A DNA stretch of 64,000 nucleotides from Burkholderia multivorans ATCC BAA-247 (GTDB taxonomy: Bacteria; Pseudomonadota; Gammaproteobacteria; Burkholderiales; Burkholderiaceae). Made by a program: the position numbers and the translations under genes. The stretch covers positions 2,108,001-2,172,000 of the forward strand of contig NZ_CP009831.1 of assembly GCF_000959525.1 (NCBI RefSeq), in the 5' to 3' direction. A model generated the notes under the pieces. The model saw only the letters and a list, made by a program, of their open reading frames with translations. It did no database searches and was not told where the DNA came from. Each line of letters opens with the position of its first letter. Within the stretch, counting starts at the first letter, position 1. Positions 10,070 through 18,662 of the stretch are shown here, in pieces.

Positions 10070-10408
10070 ATGGAAGCCCCGGACAATGATTTTCCTGTTC
10101 AAGACCTGTTGCGCCATCTGTTGGCAGATACGCGCTCGTCCAGCGAAATCGCGCGGCTTTCGGGCGTCAGCCAGCCCACGGTGTCGCGTCTGAGGCTGTC
10201 GAAAGGGCAGCGGCTGCGGCGCAGCGCGCCATTCAATAAGCTATGCAGTTTCTACGGCCTCGATACCGCTCCTGCGCGGCGCCGCTACAACGATCTGCTG
10301 CGCGACGCGATCGTCGACGCATGGGACGGCTCCGACGAGCACGGGCGTGCGCTGCTGGTCGTGATTCAGGGCCTGAAGGATCTGCAGGCGAAGGCCGACG
10401 ACGGCTGA
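10070..10408 (+). CDS. Small HTH (Cro/CI-like) transcriptional regulator
   Basis: This 112-residue protein carries a helix-turn-helix with the sequence SSEIARLSGVSQPTVSRLR at about residues 23-42. A short helical C-terminal half follows, with no visible ligand domain. The in-frame ATG at 10061 overlaps the -10 box, so the ATG at 10070 is the better start. It is divergent from the 301-aa gene and is followed by a strong intrinsic terminator, so it is monocistronic. The expected role is local control of the divergent gene and of itself; this is inferred from layout only. Confidence 0.8.
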   Translation: MEAPDNDFPVQDLLRHLLADTRSSSEIARLSGVSQPTVSRLRLSKGQRLRRSAPFNKLCSFYGLDTAPARRRYNDLLRDAIVDAWDGSDEHGRALLVVIQGLKDLQAKADDG

Positions 10409-10461
10409 CGGCGCGCGCGCGTGGACGCAAACGCGCACACGAGGCGTCGGCAGACGAAACG

Positions 10462-10502
10462 AAACGGGCGGTGGCGAACGCAATTCGCCGCCGCCCGTTT
10501 TT
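10462..10502 (+). terminator. Strong intrinsic terminator after the HTH gene
   Basis: A 17-bp stem (10462-10478 with 10484-10500) containing one G-T wobble and a 5-nt loop is followed by a run of T residues ending at 10502. It lies 53 bp beyond the HTH gene stop codon. Confidence 0.9.
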
Positions 10503-10939
10503 CATTGGCGCGCCATAAAAAAAGCGAAACGAAACCCCGCTTAATTCAAGAAAAATTAAAAGTGGAATTACGTTTGCATTTTTTCGAGAACAAGCATATA
10601 AAGCCTGTGCGCCATCGCTTCAAAACGACATCGACCAAGCAAACGCCTCGGGGCCACGCACATGAGTTAGTCGCGCTCGTTGTCCGCCATCAAGACCGCC
10701 GCGTCTTTTTCGATTCATCCCGTCAAGCCGTTGTCTCGCCTGCTCGTCCAGGCGCGGCCGCTCGCGCGCCGCGCGCTGACGCACGCGCGATCGCGGCGGG
10801 GAAAGCCGTCGTCGTCATCGAGAAAAAATCGCGCGAAATGCAGTGATCGTCTATTGGTCGATCATTTGCGCGTTATTTACCCAACGATTTTTCATCCGTA
10901 TTTGAAACTCGCCCACTGCAGTATCAAAGGAGAATTTTC
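10503..10939. other. AT-rich region upstream of the A-T-R gene
   Basis: This 437-bp gap has a markedly AT-rich core (about 10515-10625) unlike the flanking genes. It should contain the promoter of the A-T-R gene. No gene and no clear promoter boxes could be assigned. Low-GC islands ahead of isolated biosynthetic genes are often bound by H-NS-like proteins; that is inference here. Confidence 0.5.
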
Positions 10940-13927
10940 ATGGGAATTGAAACCATCGAATCGACCGTTCTGCACGCCTTTTCCGCACGCGTCGCAGAAG
11001 CGCCGAATCACACCGCGATTCTCGCGCGCGATGCGTCGCTGACCTACGGCGAACTGGACGCGCGCAGCAATCGCGTCGCGCGGGCGCTGATCGCACGCGG
11101 CGTCGCGCCGGGCAGCCTGGTTCCGGTCGAAGCCGTGCGCTCCGCCGATTTCCTCGTGGCGCTGCTCGGCGTGCTGAAGGCCGGCGCCGCCTACATTCCG
11201 ATCGACGATGCGTATCCGGCGGAGCGCAAACGCCACATCTACGAACAAAGCGGTGCGACCGTCGCGCTCCACGCGCGCGCCAATGCGGCCGCCGAACCGT
11301 CGAGCGCGGGCGTCGCGCCGCTCGCGGTGGCGTCGCTGATCGGCGACGATGCGCCCGACGGCGAGCTGCGCACACCGGCGCCGCACGATCTGCTCTACGT
11401 GATCTTCACGTCGGGCACGACCGGCCGGCCGAAGGGCGTCGAGATCGAGCATCATGCGGTCGCGCGGCTGGTCGACTGGCACAACCGCGAGTTCGGCGTG
11501 ACGGCAGCGAGCCGGATGCCGCTGATGGCCGGACTGAGTTTCGACATCTCGCAGTGGGAGATCTGGTCCGCGCTGACGGCCGGCGCGACGCTGCTGTTGC
11601 CCGACGAAGAGATCCGCCCCGACGCCGATGCACTCGTCGCGTTTCATCGCGACCATGCGACGACGCACGCGTTCGTCCCGACCGTGATGGTGCCCGACTT
11701 CGTACGCGCATCGCGCGGCAGCGATCTGGCGCTGCGCTACCTGTTCACGGCCGGCGAAAAGCTGCAGCCGGTCGACACCGACGGCGCGACCTACACGCTG
11801 ATCGATTTCTACGGACCGACCGAGACGACGATCTTCGCGACGATGCATCGCGTGCCGAGCGCGACGCTCGGCCGCCCTTCGTCGATCGGCCATCCGGTGC
11901 CCGGCGCGACGATCCATGTGCTCGACGCGCAACTCGCGCCGCTGCCCGACGGCCAGGTCGGCGAGCTCTGCATCGCGGGCCCGTGCGTCGCTCGCGGCTA
12001 TCTGAACGACCCGTCGCTCACGCACGACAAGTTCGTCGCGCTGCCGCACGATCGCTCGCGGCGGCTGTACCGCACGGGCGATCTCGGACGCCGGCTGCCC
12101 GACGGCTCGATCCAGTATCTCGGGCGCATGGACGATCAGTTGAAGATCCGCGGCCACCGTGTCGAACTCGGCGAGATCGCATCGGTGCTGTCGACGCAGC
12201 CCGGCATCCGCAAGTGCGCGGTGATTGCCGTCGAGGACGCGTCGAATGCGAAGGACATCGTCGCGTTCGTCGTGCCCGACGCGGAGCACGCGAACGGCGA
12301 CGTGATCGGCTCGATCCGCACGCGGATCCGCGCGTGCCTGCCGCACTACATGCGTCCGCGCCGCTACGTCGTGCTGCCCGAGCTTCCCGTCACGTTGAAC
12401 GGCAAGGTCGACAAGGCCGCGCTGCGCGAACTCGACGACGGCAGCGCGGCGCGCGCATCGCACGCGGGCTGGCGCGACGACCGCATCGACACCGCGATCG
12501 CGCGGACGCTCGCACCGATCCTCGGCCATACCGATTTCGGGCCGGCCGACAATTTCTTCGACATCGGCGGCCACTCGCTGCTGATCGCGGAGTTCGTGCG
12601 TCGCCTCGGCGAAACGTTGCGGATGAAGGTCTACGTGCGCGACGTGTACGAGTGTCCGACGGGCGCCGCGCTGCGCGAGCGCCTCGAAGCACGGCTCAAC
12701 GAGCGGCAGTCGCTGCTCGATGCGGAGCCGGCGCGCGCGCTGCGCGACGACATCGCGCTGCCGGACGGCATCGCGTCGTTCCGCCCGTTCGATACGCGCC
12801 GGCTCGAACGGCCCGCGCATATCCTGCTGACGGGCGCGACGGGCTTCGTCGGCGTGCATCTGCTGGCCGATCTGCTCGAGCGCACCGACGCGGTCGTGCA
12901 CTGTACGGTCCGCGCGGCCGATGGCGCATCCGCCCGCGCACGCATCGTCGAACAGGCGCAGCGCTATCGCGTCGCGCTGCCCGACTCGTCGCGCTGGGTC
13001 GCACATGCGGCGGACCTGTCGCTGCCGCGGCTCGGCATGAGCGATGCCGATTACCGCACGCTGGCGGGCTGCGTCGACGTGATCTATCACTCGGCGAGCG
13101 CGGTCAACTTCATTCAGCCGTATTCGTACATGCGCACCGACAACGTCGACGGGCTCAAGCGCGTGCTCGCGTTCGCGGCGGACGGCCAGCCGAAGGCACT
13201 CATGCTGCTGTCGACGATTTCGGTCTACAGCTGGGGCCATCTGCACACCGGCAAGACGACGGTGTCCGAAGACGACGACATCGATCAGAACCTGCCGGCC
13301 GTGATGACGGACATCGGCTACGTGCGCAGCAAATGGGTGATGGAGAAAGTGGCCGATCTCGCGGCGTCGCGCGGGCTGCCGCTGATGACGTTCCGCCTCG
13401 GCTACGCGACGTTCCATCGCGACACGGGGCTCAGCGCGAACTATCAGTGGTGGGGCCGGCTCGTGCGCACCTGCATCGATCAGCAGCAGATTCCCGATCT
13501 GCGCAATCTGCGCGAAGGGCTGACGACAGTCGACTACATGACGCGTGCGATCGCGCATATTTCGCGCAATCCGTCGGCGCTCGGCCACAAGTACAACCTC
13601 GTGCATACCGACGACAACAACCTGACGCTCCGGCAGTTCTTCGAGCGCCTCGAACGGCATTTCGGATTGCGCTTCGAGACCGTGCCGTTCCGTCAATGGC
13701 TCGACGGCTGGCAGCACGACACGGCCGCGCCGCTCTATCCGCTGCTGAGCCTGTTCCGCGACGTGATGTACGACGGACGCTCCACCGTCGAGCTCTATCA
13801 GGACACGTACCGGTGGCGCTGCGACCGCGTGCAGGCGGCACTACAGGGCAGCGGCATCGAGGAGCCGACGTTTACGCGCGACGAACTCGCGCGCTATCTG
13901 ACGGAGTCGATCGGCCATCGCGTGTAA
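10940..13927 (+). CDS. Stand-alone NRPS-like A-T-R enzyme (adenylation, carrier, thioester reductase)
   Basis: A single 995-residue protein that should activate a carboxylic or amino acid as AMP ester, load it on its own carrier domain and release it by NAD(P)H reduction as aldehyde or alcohol. The adenylation domain (about 10-500) shows A3 FTSGTTGRPKG, A5 FYGPTETT, A8 around RGHRVELGEI and A10 LNGKVDK. The carrier domain has DNFFDIGGHSLL with the phosphopantetheine serine at Ser546. The reductase domain (about 625-995) has the nucleotide-binding TGATGFVG near residue 631 and the catalytic Tyr794-xxx-Lys798. AAAGGAG stands 8 nt before the ATG. There is no condensation domain, MbtH protein or exporter nearby. 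The gene is isolated, with a terminator behind it. The substrate is unknown. Confidence 0.93.
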   Translation: MGIETIESTVLHAFSARVAEAPNHTAILARDASLTYGELDARSNRVARALIARGVAPGSLVPVEAVRSADFLVALLGVLKAGAAYIPIDDAYPAERKRHIYEQSGATVALHARANAAAEPSSAGVAPLAVASLIGDDAPDGELRTPAPHDLLYVIFTSGTTGRPKGVEIEHHAVARLVDWHNREFGVTAASRMPLMAGLSFDISQWEIWSALTAGATLLLPDEEIRPDADALVAFHRDHATTHAFVPTVMVPDFVRASRGSDLALRYLFTAGEKLQPVDTDGATYTLIDFYGPTETTIFATMHRVPSATLGRPSSIGHPVPGATIHVLDAQLAPLPDGQVGELCIAGPCVARGYLNDPSLTHDKFVALPHDRSRRLYRTGDLGRRLPDGSIQYLGRMDDQLKIRGHRVELGEIASVLSTQPGIRKCAVIAVEDASNAKDIVAFVVPDAEHANGDVIGSIRTRIRACLPHYMRPRRYVVLPELPVTLNGKVDKAALRELDDGSAARASHAGWRDDRIDTAIARTLAPILGHTDFGPADNFFDIGGHSLLIAEFVRRLGETLRMKVYVRDVYECPTGAALRERLEARLNERQSLLDAEPARALRDDIALPDGIASFRPFDTRRLERPAHILLTGATGFVGVHLLADLLERTDAVVHCTVRAADGASARARIVEQAQRYRVALPDSSRWVAHAADLSLPRLGMSDADYRTLAGCVDVIYHSASAVNFIQPYSYMRTDNVDGLKRVLAFAADGQPKALMLLSTISVYSWGHLHTGKTTVSEDDDIDQNLPAVMTDIGYVRSKWVMEKVADLAASRGLPLMTFRLGYATFHRDTGLSANYQWWGRLVRTCIDQQQIPDLRNLREGLTTVDYMTRAIAHISRNPSALGHKYNLVHTDDNNLTLRQFFERLERHFGLRFETVPFRQWLDGWQHDTAAPLYPLLSLFRDVMYDGRSTVELYQDTYRWRCDRVQAALQGSGIEEPTFTRDELARYLTESIGHRV

Positions 13928-13947
13928 CACACGGCAGGACCGGCGCA

Positions 13948-13979
13948 GCACGCACGATCGCACGAGCGATCCTGCGTGC
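13948..13979. terminator. Hairpin between convergent genes
   Basis: Arms GCACGCA and GATCGC pair with GCGATC and TGCGTGC around a 4-nt loop, with a single C-C mismatch. It lies between the plus-strand A-T-R gene and the minus-strand OsmC gene, where a bidirectional terminator is expected. It lacks a T-run on either side. Confidence 0.6.
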
Positions 13980-13994
13980 GCGTCTACGGTGCCC

Positions 13995-14477
13995 TCATTG
14001 CGCGCGATGTTCCCACGTCCCTTCGACGTCGATCGTCGTGCGCACCGAATTCGCGAGAAAGCAGGCGTCGTGCGCGGCGTGATGCAGCGCCGCGACTTCG
14101 TCGTCGGTCGGCGCACGCTCGCCGCCGAACGTGACGGCCGGCTTCAGCACGATGCGCGTCACGACTTCCTTGCCGGCGTCGTTTTTCGCCATCGTGCCTT
14201 CGGCTGCGTCGCGATAGCGTGTCACGACGAAGCGCCGCTGCGCGGCGATCGACAGAAACCACAGCATGTGACAGCTCGACAGCGCGGCGACGAACGCCTC
14301 TTCCGGGTCGACTGCAGCCGGATCGGAGAACGGCACGCGCACGACGTGCGGCGAGCTCGACGCAGGCACCGTCACGCCGCCGTCGAAACGCCATTCGTGC
14401 CGGCGGCTGTAGCGGTTGTCGACGAACTTGTCGTCGGGGGCGGCCTGCCATTCCACTTCAGCGATGTACGTCGACAT
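13995..14477 (-). CDS. OsmC-family protein
   Basis: This 160-residue protein belongs to the OsmC/Ohr fold, whose members reduce organic hydroperoxides with a pair of cysteines. Both candidate cysteines are visible: Cys69 in ALSSCHML and Cys139 in HDACFLANS. The start MSTYIAEVEW is preceded by GAAGGA; an in-frame extension upstream has no ribosome binding site. It follows the 2-hydroxyacid dehydrogenase on the same strand after 54 bp, so the two are probably co-transcribed. The substrate cannot be read from the sequence. Confidence 0.88.
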   Translation of the reverse strand: MSTYIAEVEWQAAPDDKFVDNRYSRRHEWRFDGGVTVPASSSPHVVRVPFSDPAAVDPEEAFVAALSSCHMLWFLSIAAQRRFVVTRYRDAAEGTMAKNDAGKEVVTRIVLKPAVTFGGERAPTDDEVAALHHAAHDACFLANSVRTTIDVEGTWEHRAQ

Positions 14478-14531
14478 CGGGATTCCTTCGTAGACGAAAA
14501 AAATGCGTGATGCGCGCGGCGGCGGCCGCAC

Positions 14532-15461
14532 TCACAGCGGCGTGAGCAGCGGCTCGCCCGCGAAATGCCGCGCGGCGTTGTCGAGAAACTGCTGCACCGA
14601 ACGATCGAGCGCCTCGGGCGACCAGCCGCCGAGGTGCGGCGTCAGCACGACGTTGTCGAGCGCGGTCAGCGCGCGCGGCGGTTCGGGTTCGCCTTCGTAC
14701 ACGTCGAGCGCCGCGCCCGCGAGGCGCCGTTCGCGCAGCGCGTCTGCCAAAGCAGCGGTATCGACGACGCTGCCGCGCGAAACGTTGACGAGAAACCCGT
14801 GCGGGCCCAGCGCATCGAGTACCGTGCGGTCGATCAGATGGCGCGTGCCCGCGCCGCCCGGCGTCGCGACGATCAGAAAATCGGCCCACTGCGCAAGCGC
14901 GTCGAGCCGTTCGAAGTAGCGGTACGGAACCTGCTTCGCCGCGCGGTTGTGATAGCCGATCTCGATGTCGAAGCCCGCCGCGCGCCGCGCGCATTTCTCG
15001 CCGATCCGGCCGAGCCCGACGATGCCGAGCCGCTTGGCCGACACGTTCGGCGGCATCGGCAACGCGTCGCGCCAGACGCCCGCGCGCGTCGCCGCATCGA
15101 GCCGCACGATGCCGCGTACCGCGGCGAGCAGCAGTGCGAACGCATGATCGGCGACGCAGTCGTCGTTGGTGCCGGCGCCGGTGACGACCGCGATCCCGCG
15201 CGCCTTGGCATGCGCGACGTCGATCTGCTCGTAGCCGGCGCCGAGCGCGCCGACGAGCGTGACCTGCGGCAGTGCATCGATCTCGTGCGCGGCGAGCCCC
15301 GTGCTGCCGTTGGTCAGCACCGCGCGGATCGTGCCGCCGTGCTCGGCGATCGTGCGTTCGCGCAGCTCGGCAGTCGGTGCATGGCGCACCTCGAACGACG
15401 CGGCAATGCGGCGCTGCGCGTCGTCGCGCAGCGGAATGAGGACCAGCAGTTCCGGTTTCAT
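14532..15461 (-). CDS. D-isomer-specific 2-hydroxyacid dehydrogenase
   Basis: A 309-residue NAD(P)-dependent oxidoreductase of the glyoxylate/hydroxypyruvate reductase type. The dinucleotide-binding loop is GLGRIG. The three catalytic positions are in place: Arg in NVSRGSVVD, Glu in DVYEGEP and His in TPHLGG. The length fits the family. The chosen start MKPELLVLIP is the first ATG with a family-like N-terminus; the frame is open further upstream but runs into the gap shared with the divergent transporter operon. Likely reactions are reduction of glyoxylate or hydroxypyruvate; the exact 2-keto acid is not deducible. Confidence 0.88.
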   Translation of the reverse strand: MKPELLVLIPLRDDAQRRIAASFEVRHAPTAELRERTIAEHGGTIRAVLTNGSTGLAAHEIDALPQVTLVGALGAGYEQIDVAHAKARGIAVVTGAGTNDDCVADHAFALLLAAVRGIVRLDAATRAGVWRDALPMPPNVSAKRLGIVGLGRIGEKCARRAAGFDIEIGYHNRAAKQVPYRYFERLDALAQWADFLIVATPGGAGTRHLIDRTVLDALGPHGFLVNVSRGSVVDTAALADALRERRLAGAALDVYEGEPEPPRALTALDNVVLTPHLGGWSPEALDRSVQQFLDNAARHFAGEPLLTPL

Positions 15462-15628
15462 GGCAGCAGATGTCCGCAGGGCGGGAACGGCTTGCAGTGT
15501 AGCAAGGCCGCGCGCCGGCTGCCGGTTGTCCCCACGCGCGCAGGGGCCACGCGGCCGCGCGCGGTTTGCCAAAGCCGGCTCAGTCAAGTAAGTTTCGGCG
15601 TACGCCCCCGTCCTGGAGATTGGCCACG

Positions 15629-16552
15629 ATGAAGCTCGCCCTGCCCGCCCGGATCCTGGGCCTCGCACTCGCCGCATCCGTCGTCGCACCCGGTGCACAC
15701 GCGGATGCGCCCGTCGTCGTATCGTCGAAGATCGACACCGAAGGCAACCTGCTCGGCAACGTGATCGCGCAGGTGCTGAAGGCGCACGGCATTCCCGTCA
15801 CCGAAAAGATCGCGCTCGGCGCGACGCCGATCGTACGCAAGGCGCTGACGAGCGGCGAGATCGACATCTACCCCGAATACACCGGCAACGCCGCCTTCTT
15901 CTTCAACAAGGCCGACGATCCGGTCTGGAAGAACGCGAGCCAAGGCTACGACACCGCGAAGCAGCTCGACTATGCGGCGAACCACCTCGTGTGGCTCGCG
16001 CCGGCGCCCGCCAACAACACGTGGGGCGTCGCCGTGCTGTCGTCGGTCGCGCAGGCGCGGCATCTGAAAACCTTCAGCGATTTCGGCAAGTGGGTCGCGG
16101 GCGGCGGCAACGTGAAGCTCGCCGCATCGGCGGAATTCGTCAACAGCGCATCGGCGCTGCCGTCGTTCGAGAAGGCGTACGGCTTCAAGCTGAAACCCGA
16201 TCAGCTCGTCGTGCTGTCCGGCGGCGACACGGCCGCGACGATCAAGGCGGCCGCGAACCAGACCGACGGCGTGAACGCCGCGATGGTGTACGGCACCGAC
16301 GGCGGGATCGCATCGAGCGGGCTCACGGTGCTCGACGACGACAAGCACGTGCAGCCCGTCTATGCACCGGCGCCGGTGATCCGCGAAGCGGTGCTGAAAG
16401 CGCATCCGCAGATCGCCGACTATCTGAAGCCCGTGTTCGCGAGCCTCGATCTGAAGACGCTGCAGATGCTCAACGCACGCATCCAGATCAACGGCGAGCC
16501 AGCGGCCGGCGTCGCCAAGAGCTATCTGAAATCGAAGGGCTTCGTGAAATGA
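15629..16552 (+). CDS. yehZ: Osmoprotectant ABC transporter, periplasmic binding protein (YehZ/OsmF-like)
   Basis: This 307-residue exported protein has a Sec signal peptide ending in PGAHA at about residue 25. An OpuAC-type solute-binding domain follows, with the motifs IARQVLKAHGI-like near residue 50 and DIYPEYTGNA. Length and sequence style match E. coli YehZ, which binds glycine betaine weakly. GGAG lies upstream of the ATG at 15629. It overlaps the next gene by ATGA. The gene order binding protein, long permease, ATPase, short permease is the same as E. coli yehZYXW. Confidence 0.9.
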   Translation: MKLALPARILGLALAASVVAPGAHADAPVVVSSKIDTEGNLLGNVIAQVLKAHGIPVTEKIALGATPIVRKALTSGEIDIYPEYTGNAAFFFNKADDPVWKNASQGYDTAKQLDYAANHLVWLAPAPANNTWGVAVLSSVAQARHLKTFSDFGKWVAGGGNVKLAASAEFVNSASALPSFEKAYGFKLKPDQLVVLSGGDTAATIKAAANQTDGVNAAMVYGTDGGIASSGLTVLDDDKHVQPVYAPAPVIREAVLKAHPQIADYLKPVFASLDLKTLQMLNARIQINGEPAAGVAKSYLKSKGFVK

Positions 16553-17727
16553 CGATGCGCGCGGCGGCCTGCGCGCGGCGCGTGACACCGGACAAGGTCG
16601 GCATCCTGATCGGCCTGCTGACGATCGTCGCCGTGCTCGGCATGCCGTTCGTCGTGCTGCGGCCGAATCGTATCGCGGCCGGCACCGGGCTGTCGGTGTT
16701 CGCGGCGCTGCCGGTCGCGCAGGGTGCGGCGCTCGCGACGCTGTGGATCGTCGGCGCACTCTGGGCGATGACGGCGAGCCGCCCGACGTGGCGGCTCGCG
16801 GCCGGCTGCACATGGCTCGCGACGCTCGCGTATGCGCTCGGCGCCGCCACGTCGCACGCGGTCGCACCCGACGACATGCTCGCGCGCGTGTCGCCGGCGG
16901 CCGGCGTGTGGGTGCTGCTGTTCGCGTGGGCCGTGCTCGTCGCGGACGCGCTCGCCCGGCTCGCGTTCGGTCCGTGGCGGAGGCTCGCCGCGCTCGTCGT
17001 CGCGATCGCGGCGGTGTCGGTGCCGCTCGCGACCGGCTGGTGGGACGGGCTCTCCGTGATGCGCGAATACGCGGTGCGCAGCGACGACTTCTGGCGCGAG
17101 GCAAGCCGTCATCTGTCGCTCGCGGGCGGCTCGGTCGCGGCCGCGCTCGTCGCGGGGCTGCCGCTCGGCATCGCATGCGCGCGCGCGGCGCCGGTGCGTG
17201 CAATCGTGATGCCGGTGCTCAATATCGTTCAGACGATTCCGAGCATCGCGATGTACGGGCTGATGATGGCGCCGCTCGGCCTGCTCGCCGCGCACGTGCC
17301 GCTCGCGGCAGCGCTCGGCGTGCGCGGCATCGGCGTCGCGCCCGCCGTGCTCGCGCTGTTCCTCTACTCGCTGCTGCCGATCGCGTCGAGCGTCGCGGTC
17401 GGGCTCGCGCAGGTGCCGCCGCATGTGACCGAAGCGGCGCGCGCGATGGGCATGACGCGCGCGCAGCGGCTGTTCCGCGTCGACCTCGTGCTTGCGCTGC
17501 CGGTGATCCTGAGCGGCGTGCGCGTCGTGCTCGTGCAGAACATCGGGCTGACCGCGGTCGCCGCGCTGATCGGCGGCGGCGGGTTCGGCACCTTCATCTT
17601 CCAGGGAATCGGGCAATCGGCGGCCGACCTCGTGCTGCTCGGCGCGATTCCGACGATCGCGCTCGCGCTCGCGGCCGCGGTCGTCTTCGAAGCCGCGACG
17701 TCGCTCGCGAAAGGACGGTCCGGATGA
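16549..17727 (+). CDS. yehY: Osmoprotectant ABC transporter, long permease (YehY-like)
   Basis: A 392-residue inner-membrane protein. The N-terminal 170 residues carry several extra hydrophobic helices, as in YehY. The C-terminal 210 residues form the conserved permease domain with the EAA-like loop EAARAMGMTRAQRLFRVDL. The start ATG overlaps the stop of the binding-protein gene (ATGA), and the end overlaps the ATPase gene in the same way, so translation is coupled. It should form the channel together with the shorter permease at 18659. Confidence 0.9.
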   Translation: MTMRAAACARRVTPDKVGILIGLLTIVAVLGMPFVVLRPNRIAAGTGLSVFAALPVAQGAALATLWIVGALWAMTASRPTWRLAAGCTWLATLAYALGAATSHAVAPDDMLARVSPAAGVWVLLFAWAVLVADALARLAFGPWRRLAALVVAIAAVSVPLATGWWDGLSVMREYAVRSDDFWREASRHLSLAGGSVAAALVAGLPLGIACARAAPVRAIVMPVLNIVQTIPSIAMYGLMMAPLGLLAAHVPLAAALGVRGIGVAPAVLALFLYSLLPIASSVAVGLAQVPPHVTEAARAMGMTRAQRLFRVDLVLALPVILSGVRVVLVQNIGLTAVAALIGGGGFGTFIFQGIGQSAADLVLLGAIPTIALALAAAVVFEAATSLAKGRSG

Positions 17728-18662
17728 TCGAAATCGATCGCGTCGGCAAACGCTTCGGCGACATCGTCGCCGTCGACGACGTCTCGCTGACGATGAAGCA
17801 AGGCACCATCACCGCGCTCGTCGGCGCATCGGGCAGCGGCAAGTCGACGCTGCTGCGGATGATCAACCGGCTGATCGCACCGACGAGCGGCACGATCCGC
17901 ATCGACGGCACCGACACGGCCGGCGTGCCGCCCGAGCAGCTGCGGCGGCGCATCGGCTACGTGATTCAGGGGCACGGCCTGTTTCCGCACTGGAGCGTCG
18001 CGCGCAACATCGCGACCGTGCCGCGCCTGCTCGGCTGGCGCCCCGACCGCATCCGCGCGCGCGTCGCCGAACTGCTCGAGCTGTTCCATCTCGCGCCGGC
18101 CGAGTTCGCCGACAAGCTGCCGCACGAACTGTCGGGCGGCCAGCAGCAGCGCGTCGGCGTCGCGCGTGCGCTCGCGGCCGAGCCCGCGATGCTGCTGATG
18201 GACGAACCGTTCGGCGCGCTCGATCCGATCATCCGCAACAAGGCGCAGGACGATCTGCTCGCGCTGCAGCGGCGGCTCGGCATCACGGTCGTGATCGTCA
18301 CGCACGACATCGAGGAAGCGCTGAAGCTCGGCGACACGATCGCCGTGATGGACGGCGGCCGCCTGCTGCAGGTCGCGACGCCGGGCGACATACTCGGCAA
18401 TCCGGCCGAGGGTGTCGTCGAGCAGCTCGTCGCGGGCGTCGACCGCCCGTTGCGCCTGCTCGCGCTGACCCCGGTCGACGCTGTCGCCGAAGCGGGCCAC
18501 GCGGACGGCGCGCCGATCGAGGCCGCGCGCACGCTGCGCGATGCGATCTCCGAGCTGCTGTGGCGCGGCGTCGATGCGCTGCCGGTCGACGACGGCCACG
18601 GCCGTCCGTCGCGCCGCATCACGCTCGACGCGATCCGCGCGCATGCGAGGAAGCCCGCATGA
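17724..18662 (+). CDS. yehX: Osmoprotectant ABC transporter, ATPase (YehX-like)
   Basis: This 312-residue ATPase energises uptake of a betaine-type compatible solute. Visible motifs are Walker A GASGSGKST (about residues 35-43), signature LSGGQQQR, Walker B LLMDEPFGALD and the switch histidine in VTHDIEEA. The 60-residue C-terminal extension resembles a single reduced CBS-like segment. ATGA overlaps join it to both neighbouring permease genes. Confidence 0.92.
   Translation: MIEIDRVGKRFGDIVAVDDVSLTMKQGTITALVGASGSGKSTLLRMINRLIAPTSGTIRIDGTDTAGVPPEQLRRRIGYVIQGHGLFPHWSVARNIATVPRLLGWRPDRIRARVAELLELFHLAPAEFADKLPHELSGGQQQRVGVARALAAEPAMLLMDEPFGALDPIIRNKAQDDLLALQRRLGITVVIVTHDIEEALKLGDTIAVMDGGRLLQVATPGDILGNPAEGVVEQLVAGVDRPLRLLALTPVDAVAEAGHADGAPIEAARTLRDAISELLWRGVDALPVDDGHGRPSRRITLDAIRAHARKPA

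Noticed and set aside
10892-13717. 941-residue minus-strand open frame opposite the A-T-R gene
   Set aside because: It is His/Arg-rich without domains, while the plus strand shows all A, T and R core motifs. High GC keeps antisense frames open.
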